From Vreelandella populi (lineage in GTDB: Bacteria; Pseudomonadota; Gammaproteobacteria; Pseudomonadales; Halomonadaceae): DNA of 64,000 nt. Shown in pieces: positions 37,373 to 45,941 of this stretch (position 1 is its first letter; the number at the start of each line of letters is the position of its first letter). Below the pieces are notes generated by a model, which searched no databases, was not told where the DNA came from, and worked only from the letters and a program-made list of their open reading frames with translations. The stretch lies in assembly GCF_003989825.1 (NCBI RefSeq), contig NZ_RZHE01000003.1:62001-126000 (forward strand), given 5' to 3'. The position numbers and the translations under genes were made by a program.

Positions 37373-38431
37373 TTAATCAGCACCCAGCAACGTCTCATAA
37401 AGTGCCACATAGTCTTCGGCCATTCGCCTGGCGCTAAAGCGCTCAAGAAACGCCTTGCGCACACGCTGGCGATCAAGCTCAGGTAGCCGCTTGACGGCGG
37501 CAACGGCTTCCTCATGGGAGTCGACGATAAATCCGCTAACGCCCTCTTCAATAATTTCTTCCACCGAACCGTTGCGCCAGGCGATCACTGGCGTACCGCA
37601 GGCCATGGCTTCAATCATTACCAGACCAAAGGGTTCCGGCCAATCGATGGGGAACAGCAGCGCGGCTGCCTCACCCAGGAACTGCTGCTTTTGCTGATCA
37701 TTAACCGTGCCCACATGCTGGATGCGCTCATCAAGCGCGGGCGCTACATGGCGATCAAACCAGCCGGGGTTGCCGACATCGATGCCGCCTGCCAGGCGCA
37801 ATGAATAGCCCGTGGCGCGCACCACCTCAATAGCCCGATCAGGGCGCTTCTGGTCGGTCATGCGGCCGATAAAGGCTAAATACTCTCCTGAGCCTTTACC
37901 TAAATTAAAGCGTTCGGCGTCCAGGCCATGATAAACCGTACCCAGATGATTTTTTTCAGGCAGGGCGCGACCTTGTGATTGAGAGATGGAAGCCACCGGC
38001 AAATCGGGAAATCCTTCAAAGAAAAGCTGCCGATCCAGTTCATCAACACGCCAGTGAACGGTTGTCACACTATGTCGGCGACGCTCGCCCAGCACGGCCG
38101 CATGGCAGAACTCTCCATGGCAATGAATGATATCGAACTCATCCAAGTGCTGGCGCAAACGCTCCAGCACCAGCGCTTCGAGAACGCCCGGAACGCCTGG
38201 CGGCACGTTTTCACGCAGCTGCTGCCAGCGGTAAAGACTTGGTGAGGTTGCCAGATGGCGCGCGCTCGTCTGGCTATCAGAAGGGGCAATCAGCGTTACA
38301 TCATGCCCCAACGCCACAAGCGCCTCGGTGAGATCAAAGACGATGCGCTCGGTTCCACCATTATCAACAGGCGGTGTTGGAAAGATAACTGGAGCAACTT
38401 GGGCAATGCGTATACGCTTTTTCTGAAGCAT
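37373..38431 (-). CDS. Glycosyltransferase family 4 protein
   Basis: A 352-residue GT-B glycosyltransferase. The acceptor-side start shows the family loop VDNGGTERIVFDLTEAL. The donor-side motif is WPEPFGLVMIEAMACGTPVIAWRNGSVEEII, with the Glu pair E-x7-E of GT4 enzymes. It probably transfers a sugar from a nucleotide donor. It converges on the MFS gene, with seven bases between the stop codons, and is divergent from the sucrose-phosphate synthase gene, so it belongs to the sugar cluster. The acceptor is unknown. Confidence 0.88.
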   Translation of the reverse strand: MLQKKRIRIAQVAPVIFPTPPVDNGGTERIVFDLTEALVALGHDVTLIAPSDSQTSARHLATSPSLYRWQQLRENVPPGVPGVLEALVLERLRQHLDEFDIIHCHGEFCHAAVLGERRRHSVTTVHWRVDELDRQLFFEGFPDLPVASISQSQGRALPEKNHLGTVYHGLDAERFNLGKGSGEYLAFIGRMTDQKRPDRAIEVVRATGYSLRLAGGIDVGNPGWFDRHVAPALDERIQHVGTVNDQQKQQFLGEAAALLFPIDWPEPFGLVMIEAMACGTPVIAWRNGSVEEIIEEGVSGFIVDSHEEAVAAVKRLPELDRQRVRKAFLERFSARRMAEDYVALYETLLGAD

Positions 38432-38471
38432 AGATTGGGTGCACCCTATCCGGTGAAAAGGAATTCACGAC

Positions 38472-40556
38472 ATGCATATCGTACATTTGGCGTTACAGGG
38501 CTGCCTTCGCGGCAGCGATATCGAATACGGCGTTACGGCCGATACCGGCGGACATATCCGCTACCTGCTGGAACTGGTGGAGGCCTCCGAACAGGACCCC
38601 GCCATTGAGCGTATTACGCTGATAACCCGCGCGTTTGAGTGTGAGTTTAGTAAGGTAGACTATACCTGCCCAGTTGAAGTAATTAGCCCGAAGATCACCT
38701 TGGTGCGCCTGCCTACCGACTGCCCTGATTATTTACCCAAGGAAGCGCTCTGGCAGGAGCATCCATCGTTTATCGCCGCCTTTGAGCGCTGGCTTGCCAC
38801 ACTGCCCGCCCCACCGGCAGCTCTGCATGCCCACTATGCGGATGCGGGCGAGGTAGCCGCTGAAATCAGTGCCCGCCAGGGCATTCCGTTTGTGTTCACC
38901 GCCCACTCGTTGGGGCGCTGCAAGCTTAAATGCCTGGCCGATGGTCAGTTAAACCTGGACGCCGAAACGCAACAGACCTTACAACGGCGCATCGCCTTTG
39001 AAGAGCGTGCCATTCGCAATGCCGCGCTGATCATCGCAAGCTCAAGAGATGAAGCCGAGGTTCAGTACGCCGACTACCTGCACTACGATGCCGGCCGAAT
39101 TCGCGTTATCCCGCCCGGTAGCCATCTGGATGATTTCACCAGTGCCACTTCAACGCCTGCCATTGACGCGATGATGCAGCCGTTTCTGATAGACCCCGAC
39201 AAACCCGTTCTGCTGGCCATTGCCCGGCCCGTCACCCGCAAGAACCTGGCCGCGCTGGTGTGCGCTTACGGGCAGAGCAAAGCGTTGCAGCAATGTGCCA
39301 ATCTTGTGATTGTGGCGGGCGTACGCGATCATATTGATGCGCTGGAACCCGAGCTCGCTGATAATCTTCATGAGCTTTTAACGCTGATCGATGATTACAA
39401 CCTCTACGGCCATGTCGCCTACCCCAAGCATCATGCGCCAGAAGATATCCCGGCGCTTTACGCCTGGGCACGCGAGCGAGGCGGCGTGTTTATCAATCCA
39501 GCGCTTAACGAGCCGTTTGGGCTGACCCTACTGGAAGCGTCGGCGGCGGGCCTGCCCTTGATTGCCACCGACAGCGGCGGCCCCAGCGATATTGTCGAGC
39601 AATGCGGCAACGGAGTGCTTATCAACCCCCGCCATAATGATGAGATTATCCGCCAGGCGCTTGATCTGTTTCACAACCCCAGCCGCTGGCAGCGCATGGC
39701 CGATAACGGCCGGGAAGCCGTCAAGGCCTACGACTGGAAAGGTCATACCCAGTACTATCATGACCTGCTTGCCCGGCTTAGCCAGCCAGCCCTTGAACCG
39801 GCCGCGCCCAAGGCGCTTTTGATCTGCGATATCGATAACACCCTGACCGGCTCGCCTGACGGCATACGCGCCTTTACCACCTGGTATGAGGAGCAGCCCA
39901 CGCTTGGGTTTGGCGTTGCCACCGGGCGCAGTTTTCATAGCGCGCTGTCGATTCTGGAGCAGGCCGGCATCCCTTACCCACAGGTGATCATTTCCTCGGT
40001 TGGCTCTGAGATTTATTACCGCAATGACGACGGCGTGACCTATCAACAGGATACCCAGTGGTCAGGGAAAATCGACCGACGCTGGCAACAGGAAGCCGTG
40101 CAACAGGCACTCGATGAGGTAGCCGAACTGACGCCCCAGGGGCCACTTGAGCAGCGCCGCCATAAGCTGAGCTATTTCAGCGATGGTGACGCATCCCTGG
40201 TGGCGCAGCTTCAAGCCCATTTAAAACAGCGCGGCCTGGCAAGCACGGTGATTCAAAGCCATGGTCGCTATGTGGACATCCTGCCCCTGGAGGCCTCCAA
40301 GGGTCAGGCTGTGGAGCACGTACGTCAGCACCTGAACATCGAACGTCAGGCGCTCTATGTCGCCGGCGATTCGGGTAATGATCTGGACATGCTGCGCTCG
40401 GCGCCCTGCTCGATTGTGGTCGCCAATCACAGTGATGGGCTGCTGGAGGCTCCCGGTATGGCCCATGTATACAGCGCCCAGGCCCGGCACGCATTGGGGA
40501 TCATTGAAGGCGTGCAACATTTTCAGCGCAAGCAGAAGACGGGAGGCACGGCATGA
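38472..40556 (+). CDS. Bifunctional sucrose-phosphate synthase / phosphatase-type protein
   Basis: A 694-residue cytosolic enzyme. The GT-B part (about 1-450) has GTADTGGH-like TADTGGHIRYLLEL, HAHYADAG, FTAHSLGRCK and the donor site NEPFGLTLLEASAAGLPLIATDSGGPSDI. The HAD-IIB part (about 455-690) is complete: nucleophile in LLICDIDNTL, VATGRS, a lysine in EASKGQ and VAGDSGNDLDML. The family makes sucrose-6-phosphate from UDP-glucose and fructose-6-phosphate and removes the phosphate. In a halophile sucrose could be an osmolyte. AAAGGA precedes the ATG by nine bases. Mannosylfructose or another disaccharide cannot be excluded. Confidence 0.88.
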   Translation: MHIVHLALQGCLRGSDIEYGVTADTGGHIRYLLELVEASEQDPAIERITLITRAFECEFSKVDYTCPVEVISPKITLVRLPTDCPDYLPKEALWQEHPSFIAAFERWLATLPAPPAALHAHYADAGEVAAEISARQGIPFVFTAHSLGRCKLKCLADGQLNLDAETQQTLQRRIAFEERAIRNAALIIASSRDEAEVQYADYLHYDAGRIRVIPPGSHLDDFTSATSTPAIDAMMQPFLIDPDKPVLLAIARPVTRKNLAALVCAYGQSKALQQCANLVIVAGVRDHIDALEPELADNLHELLTLIDDYNLYGHVAYPKHHAPEDIPALYAWARERGGVFINPALNEPFGLTLLEASAAGLPLIATDSGGPSDIVEQCGNGVLINPRHNDEIIRQALDLFHNPSRWQRMADNGREAVKAYDWKGHTQYYHDLLARLSQPALEPAAPKALLICDIDNTLTGSPDGIRAFTTWYEEQPTLGFGVATGRSFHSALSILEQAGIPYPQVIISSVGSEIYYRNDDGVTYQQDTQWSGKIDRRWQQEAVQQALDEVAELTPQGPLEQRRHKLSYFSDGDASLVAQLQAHLKQRGLASTVIQSHGRYVDILPLEASKGQAVEHVRQHLNIERQALYVAGDSGNDLDMLRSAPCSIVVANHSDGLLEAPGMAHVYSAQARHALGIIEGVQHFQRKQKTGGTA

Positions 40557-41428
40557 AGGTAAGTGCCCTTACGCTGGTCAGAAACCGGCGCGAGCACTTG
40601 GTGAATCTCATAGTGAGCCTTGAGGCTCAGCAGCAGTGTCCAGATGAACTGGTCATCGCCTGGATGCAGCCCGAACCGGAAACAGACCTACCTCGAACAC
40701 GCTTTCCCATTCGTCATGTCATGGTGGAAGGCGACGCCCTGCCGCTCGCCAAAGCGCGTAATCAGGCCGTCAATGCGGCAAGCCATGAGGCTCTGATATT
40801 TCTGGATGTTGACTGTATCGCTTCACCCACTCTGGTGTCGCGCTATCGAGACGCGTTGGCCCAGCAGTCGGCGCTTTACATTGGCGAAGTGCATTATCTG
40901 CCCGCGAACGCCGTAAGCTATCACGCGGATGGCACGCTGGATTTAGCGCGACTTGCCACACTTGGTGAACGCCACCCGGCGCGTCCCGCCCTCAGTGAAC
41001 AGGAAATCCGCTTCGAGCCTGACCATGGCAATCTCTGGGGGCTATCGTTTGCCCTGATGCGCCAAGACCACCAGCGCGCAGGCGGCATGGATGAGGGCTA
41101 TATCGGCTACGGCGGCGAGGAAACCGACTACGCCTGGCGTTTGGCAGCGGCGGATGTGCCGCTTTACTGGGTGGGCGGCGCGCTTGCCTGGCATCAGCAT
41201 CACCCCATGTATGCCCCACCCTGGCCCCACTTTGAGGCGATTATCGCCAACGCCCGACGCTTTTATCACCGCTGGGAGCAGTGGTGCATGGAGTACTGGT
41301 TAAACCAGTTTAGTGAGGCGGGTGCCATCCGCTGGTCGCCGAAAGCGGACAGCATTGAGGTTATAAGGCAGCCCACGCAGCAGGAGATCAGCACTGCGCG
41401 TCTGCCCGCTAGCGCACGCTACGGTTGA
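40553..41428 (+). CDS. Glycosyltransferase family 2 protein with galactosyltransferase-type C-terminus
   Basis: A 291-residue GT-A enzyme. The start MKVSALTLVRNRREHLVNLI and the DxD-like metal site IFLDVDCIASP place it in GT2. A C-terminal block GGMDEGYIGYGGEETDYAWRL matches the glyco_transf_7C domain. The ATG overlaps the preceding stop by four bases, so it is co-translated with the sucrose-phosphate synthase. It ends by overlapping the convergent glycosyltransferase by ten bases. It may extend the disaccharide or decorate another acceptor. Confidence 0.86.
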   Translation: MKVSALTLVRNRREHLVNLIVSLEAQQQCPDELVIAWMQPEPETDLPRTRFPIRHVMVEGDALPLAKARNQAVNAASHEALIFLDVDCIASPTLVSRYRDALAQQSALYIGEVHYLPANAVSYHADGTLDLARLATLGERHPARPALSEQEIRFEPDHGNLWGLSFALMRQDHQRAGGMDEGYIGYGGEETDYAWRLAAADVPLYWVGGALAWHQHHPMYAPPWPHFEAIIANARRFYHRWEQWCMEYWLNQFSEAGAIRWSPKADSIEVIRQPTQQEISTARLPASARYG

Positions 41429-42612
41429 GTGTCATTAACCGCCATAGCGACGGATGAACACTCGGCCGCTCTATCTTCATGCTCCGGTGTTGGTTGGCCC
41501 GCCTGAGGCGTGGCGGCGCCTTCCCATAATTGGTCAACACAGGATTCCAGCCACTGGGCGGCGCGGCGCGCGGCGTCTGCGCTGTAAAGCTCGCTCAGCG
41601 CGCTGACATCCAGCCCTCGGGCTTGTTCCAGCACGGTCTGCCAGCCGGCGAAGTCGCCGGGCCAGACGGCCATGTTGACCGCCGCGCCCAGCTCCGCCAG
41701 CCGCTCGGCCTTACGGGTCTGCTCACCAAAGTAGCGCCACTCGGGCGCCACGATATAGGGGCGCTTCAGCATGGCAATTTCATGTACGGTATTGTCACCC
41801 GCCGAGGCCAGCACGATATCGCTGGCGGCGAGATAATCCACCACGTTATCGACCCAGCCCGCATTGACCAGATTGGCAAAATCGGTCTCGTGGCCTTCCA
41901 GGCGCAGCGGGCCAATGGTGAGAAACAGCGTATTGGGTGCCGCCCTTGCGGCCACGGTCAGCGGCGCATAAGGCGTGCCCGAACCGCCTCCTCCTGTGAG
42001 CACCAGAACGATCTCACGATCCGGATCAAGCCCCAGCCGGCGACGCGCCTCGGCACGCTCGGGCATCTCGGGCGCGGTAGTACACAACCCCCCGGTGTAG
42101 AGCGTCTTTTGCCGTAAATGGTCAGGGTAATCGGCCTGCTCCAGGCGCTCATCAAACGGCGCCAGCATGCCCACGCATGCCTCATAGGCACCAATATGCC
42201 CTGGGTCGTTGCGATCGCCGTGCATGCGGACCTTGACCGCCGGAACGCTTGCGATACGCGAAAGCAGGGCAAGCTCCGCCGACACATCGATCACGAAAAG
42301 CCCGGTGTCGGTATCGTCAAGGTGATCCAGAATGCGCCGCATGGTCTGACGCATTTCTACCACGCCCATAGGCACGCAGTGCATGACGGAAGGCGTAGGC
42401 TGATCAAACAGCGCCTGGGTGGGTACATCCGCACCAATCATGTCGGGTAGCGGTATAAGCTCGATTTCGCGCTCGAAACCATCGAACAGCGACGGGTCCG
42501 CAGTCATGACGCTGACCGGGCGGTCAGGCGAGAATTCACGAATAATCGCCATGGTGCGCCGCGCATGACCACGCCCTTGGTGATGAACAAAAAAACTGAT
42601 GGGTTTCTTCAT
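41419..42612 (-). CDS. GT28/MGT-like glycosyltransferase
   Basis: A 397-residue GT-B enzyme. The N-terminus shows FFVHHQGRGHARRTM, a glycine-rich UDP-sugar transferase start. The donor domain holds GGGGSGTPYAP and LASAGDNTVHEIAMLKRPYIVAPEWRYFGEQ, the hallmark of MurG/MGT-type transferases. The ATG at 42612 is preferred because the family start is there; GGGAG lies about ten bases before it. It is convergent with the GT2 gene. No acceptor can be named. The gap 42613-42811 (199 bases) has no recognisable feature. Confidence 0.85.
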   Translation of the reverse strand: MKKPISFFVHHQGRGHARRTMAIIREFSPDRPVSVMTADPSLFDGFEREIELIPLPDMIGADVPTQALFDQPTPSVMHCVPMGVVEMRQTMRRILDHLDDTDTGLFVIDVSAELALLSRIASVPAVKVRMHGDRNDPGHIGAYEACVGMLAPFDERLEQADYPDHLRQKTLYTGGLCTTAPEMPERAEARRRLGLDPDREIVLVLTGGGGSGTPYAPLTVAARAAPNTLFLTIGPLRLEGHETDFANLVNAGWVDNVVDYLAASDIVLASAGDNTVHEIAMLKRPYIVAPEWRYFGEQTRKAERLAELGAAVNMAVWPGDFAGWQTVLEQARGLDVSALSELYSADAARRAAQWLESCVDQLWEGAATPQAGQPTPEHEDRAAECSSVAMAVNDTQP

Positions 42613-42811
42613 AGCGTGCACACTCCCTTGTGTTAATCGGCGCCGAACCTGCTCCGCCGCCGTGGCCGCTTCCGTGGCCTGATGATTCAAGTCGACCTGT
42701 CGTTGTTTAACAACGCTTCTTAAGCGGCATTATTGCTGCATACGACGCTAAGCATAGCTGGCACCAGCAAAAATGCCTGCCAGCTTATCCCTCCAGAAGG
42801 TACGCCGACCT

Positions 42812-43591
42812 TCAAGAAGGAGAAAAGATCAGCCCTATAATGCTGACAAAGATCAGCACTCCTCCGAGTACCCGGAAGAACACGCCCGTATCGGCCTTGA
42901 CGATGTAGCGGTGCGCCCGCTCGCCCAGCAGATGACCGGCAAATGCGCAGGGCAATAGCCACAGCTGATGAATCAATTGTAGATCCACCCCGGCAAACAA
43001 AAACGAGATCATCTTGATCACGACCAGGATAAACCACAGCACAAACATGGTGTCGCGCAGCTGTTCCTTGACGACATGCGAGGCAAACACGGCGACGATC
43101 AGTGGAGCACCAATCAGGGAAGTCCCGCTGACATAGCCGCCCAGGGCCAGTAGCACATAGTCGACATATTTGTTGTTGCTTTTAAACGGCTTATTGAGCA
43201 CGTAGCCAATGGCGTAGACCAACACGATGCCGAAAATGATGCTGGTCATGATATTGGCAGGCAGCGTTAACAGCCCCACTACGCCCACCAGCTTGGGGAT
43301 AATCATGATTTTCAGGGCTTTCCGTAAATAGCCCCAATCAATATTGCTCTCAGCGGAAGCGTTGCCGCTCTCTCGCTTTATTTGACGGTTGCCCTGCCAG
43401 GCAATCCAGCTGGAGAAGATCAGTAGATGAACAGCGATAATCGGCAGGAAAAGTAGCGGATCGTTAACGACCAGTAATAAGAAAGGCAGTGCCAGCACCG
43501 CGCCGCCAAACCCCAGGCTGGTTCTGACAAAACCGCTCCAGGCAAAGATCAGCCCGATCAACGCATATTGATACCACACCAAATCCGCCAT
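42812..43591 (-). CDS. TauE/SafE family sulfite-exporter-like membrane protein
   Basis: A 259-residue inner-membrane protein with about eight helices. The first repeat reads FVRTSLGFGGAVLALPFLL and the second ALGGYVSGTSLIGAPLIVAVFASH, the paired G-F-G-G-A/GTSLxGAP motifs of the family. Members export sulfite, sulfonates or other anions. It follows the helicase gene with a 16-base gap on the same strand, probably as the last gene of that transcript. The substrate is unknown. Confidence 0.88.
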   Translation of the reverse strand: MADLVWYQYALIGLIFAWSGFVRTSLGFGGAVLALPFLLLVVNDPLLFLPIIAVHLLIFSSWIAWQGNRQIKRESGNASAESNIDWGYLRKALKIMIIPKLVGVVGLLTLPANIMTSIIFGIVLVYAIGYVLNKPFKSNNKYVDYVLLALGGYVSGTSLIGAPLIVAVFASHVVKEQLRDTMFVLWFILVVIKMISFLFAGVDLQLIHQLWLLPCAFAGHLLGERAHRYIVKADTGVFFRVLGGVLIFVSIIGLIFSPS

Positions 43592-43607
43592 TCACTCACG
43601 CCCCCGG

Positions 43608-45941
43608 TTATTGAGATGATCGTCCGCCCACTGCCCACCAGCTGGGTAACAGCGCCTGCACGCCGGGTTGGGCAAAGCGGTCATCCATTAATACCACAAC
43701 CCCTTCATCGTCGGGGCTGCGGATCACTCGTCCGGCCGCCTGTACCACCTTGATCATCCCGGGAATGCGGTAGGTGTAGTCATCCCCCTGGCCAAATCTT
43801 GCCGAAAGGCGCGCTTTAAGGGCTTCGTTGAAGGCATTGAACGGCGGCAGGCCCAGCGTTGCGATAAACGCTCCAATCAGCCGGTCACCGGGCAGGTCGA
43901 CGCCTTCAGCAAAGACACCGCCCAGCACGGCAAACCCGATGCCCTGCCCGCCCGGCGTGAAGCGCTGCAGGAAAGCCTCCCGCTCGGCTTCACGCATGCC
44001 CGGTGTTTGGGCAAATACGGGTACGTCAGGATACTGTTCATTAAACCGCTTAAGCGCAGCATCGAGGTAGGTAAAGCTACTGAAAAATGCCAGATAGTGG
44101 CCCGGCGCCTGCTGATACTGCTGAGCCATCTCGGCCACAATCGGTGTAAGCGACGCCTCCCGATCGCGAAAGCGTGTAGAGATATCCCGGCGAATGCGCA
44201 CCTCAAGCTGACGGGCCACAAAGGGTGAGCATACCTCGCGCCATACGGTGTTCGCCGGAAGCCCCAGCAAATCACGGTAGTAGTGCGCGGGCGTGAGTGT
44301 GGCTGAAAACAGTACGGCGCAGTGAGCCGCCTTGAAACGAGGCGTTAGAAAGTCCGCTGGTATCAGATTACGCAAGCCGATCAGGGCCTTTCCCCGTCCC
44401 TCTAGGGTTATATCGCACAGCGAGTGATCGCCGAAATTCTCCGCCAGGCGACAAAACGCTAACGCCTCAAACAGTAGTTCCTGGAGTTCAAAAGAGGCGT
44501 CTTCCGGATGCTCGCCCAGGTGGTTGGTGATCGAGGCGGCGGCGTTTTGCAGGGCACCCACCAGCTTATCGGGTAGTGTGTCGAGCAGGTGATAGTCTGT
44601 CCGGTCCGTATCATCCGGCGTACTTTCGGCAACTTCTTTAACCACCGCCTGCCACTGCCGGCCAAGGCTTGTTAAAGAGCGGCTAAGTGCTTTTGGAGCG
44701 CTGCGGCGTACCCGATTAAAGCGCTGCTGGTCGAGCTCGGCGCTGTACATGCCTCGCGCCCGCTCCACCAGATTATGCGCTTCATCCACCAGCAGCCCGA
44801 CATGCCAATCATTGGCCTGCGCCAGGCCATGGAGCAGCGCATGGCGATCAAACCAGTGGTTAACGTCACCGACAATCACATCCGCCCAGCGCGCCAGCTC
44901 CTGGCCTAGGTAATAAGGGCAGACGCTGTGGGCAAGCGCCACCTTGCGAAGCGCGTCGCGGTCCCACCAGTTTTCAGCCACGGCGGCCTGACGCGCAGCG
45001 GGTAGCCGATCATAAAAGCCCGCGGCCAGTGGACAGGCCTCGCCATGGCAGGCGGTTCCTGGATATTCGCAGGCTTTGTCGCGCGCAATCAGCTCAAGCA
45101 CGCGAGGCGCAGCGTTTGCTGCATGTTCAGGGGCCTGTTCATCAGGGCGAAGTTGCGCCAGGGCATCCAGTGCCAGGCGTCGCCCCGGCGTTTTCATGGT
45201 CAGGAAGGCGATGCGGTCAAGGCGCTGGCGGGGCATGGCGGTGAGCATGGGGAACAACGTGCCCAGGGTTTTGCCAATCCCGGTAGGCGCCTGGGCAAGC
45301 AAACAGCGCCCAGTGCTGGCGGCTTTGTAAACATCTTCGGCCAACTCACGCTGACCGGGACGAAACGTGGCGTGAGGAAAGCTGAGTGTCGTTAACGCCG
45401 CATCACGCGCCAGGCGGTGTTCGGCTTCCTGCTCGGCCCAGGCGATAAAGCGCTCGCATTGAATGGTAAAGAACGCCTCAAGCTCAGACGCCTGCGCGTT
45501 CTGGCTGAGCAGGGTCTCTTTCTGGGTAGCGATATCCAGATACACCAGCGTCAGCGTGACCTCATCAAGGCCGCGTGCCCGGCATAACAGAGCGCCGTAA
45601 ATCCTTACTTGCGCCCAGTGCAACGCGCGCTGGTTGTCGGCCATGCGGTCAAGGTTGCCGCGGTAAGTCTTGACCTCTTCCAGGCGGTTTTCAGCAGGGT
45701 CGTACCCATCAGCGCGCCCGGTCACGGTCAGGCTTTTATACGTACCGGAAAGCGGCAGTTCAGCCATGTAGCCATCACCCCGGCGGCTAGCAATCAGGAT
45801 ATGCCCGGCAATGCCTTCCTGAGCGCTGGGCGAGGGAGTAAAGCGGTGATCCAGATCGCCTTCACGGGCGGTAAAATCACACAGCGCGCGAACGGCAATC
45901 CGATACTCTGCTGTGGCGCTACTCATCGCGTCCTTGGTCAT
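43608..45941 (-). CDS. RecB-like nuclease fused to XPD/DinG-family DNA helicase
   Basis: A 777-residue DNA-repair enzyme. Residues about 1-170 form a PD-(D/E)XK nuclease of RecB type: His47, Asp78, Glu89-Val-Lys91 and QVRIY (111-115) are all in place. The helicase follows, with Walker A APTGIGKT at 218-225, DEAH at 386-389 and a C-terminal VVQAAGRVIRS motif VI. Four cysteines, 291, 298, 303 and 341, are spaced as the 4Fe-4S ligands of XPD/DinG helicases. It overlaps the FAN1-like gene by four bases. A 5'-to-3' unwinding nuclease in crosslink or fork repair is inferred. Confidence 0.88.
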   Translation of the reverse strand: MTKDAMSSATAEYRIAVRALCDFTAREGDLDHRFTPSPSAQEGIAGHILIASRRGDGYMAELPLSGTYKSLTVTGRADGYDPAENRLEEVKTYRGNLDRMADNQRALHWAQVRIYGALLCRARGLDEVTLTLVYLDIATQKETLLSQNAQASELEAFFTIQCERFIAWAEQEAEHRLARDAALTTLSFPHATFRPGQRELAEDVYKAASTGRCLLAQAPTGIGKTLGTLFPMLTAMPRQRLDRIAFLTMKTPGRRLALDALAQLRPDEQAPEHAANAAPRVLELIARDKACEYPGTACHGEACPLAAGFYDRLPAARQAAVAENWWDRDALRKVALAHSVCPYYLGQELARWADVIVGDVNHWFDRHALLHGLAQANDWHVGLLVDEAHNLVERARGMYSAELDQQRFNRVRRSAPKALSRSLTSLGRQWQAVVKEVAESTPDDTDRTDYHLLDTLPDKLVGALQNAAASITNHLGEHPEDASFELQELLFEALAFCRLAENFGDHSLCDITLEGRGKALIGLRNLIPADFLTPRFKAAHCAVLFSATLTPAHYYRDLLGLPANTVWREVCSPFVARQLEVRIRRDISTRFRDREASLTPIVAEMAQQYQQAPGHYLAFFSSFTYLDAALKRFNEQYPDVPVFAQTPGMREAEREAFLQRFTPGGQGIGFAVLGGVFAEGVDLPGDRLIGAFIATLGLPPFNAFNEALKARLSARFGQGDDYTYRIPGMIKVVQAAGRVIRSPDDEGVVVLMDDRFAQPGVQALLPSWWAVGGRSSQ

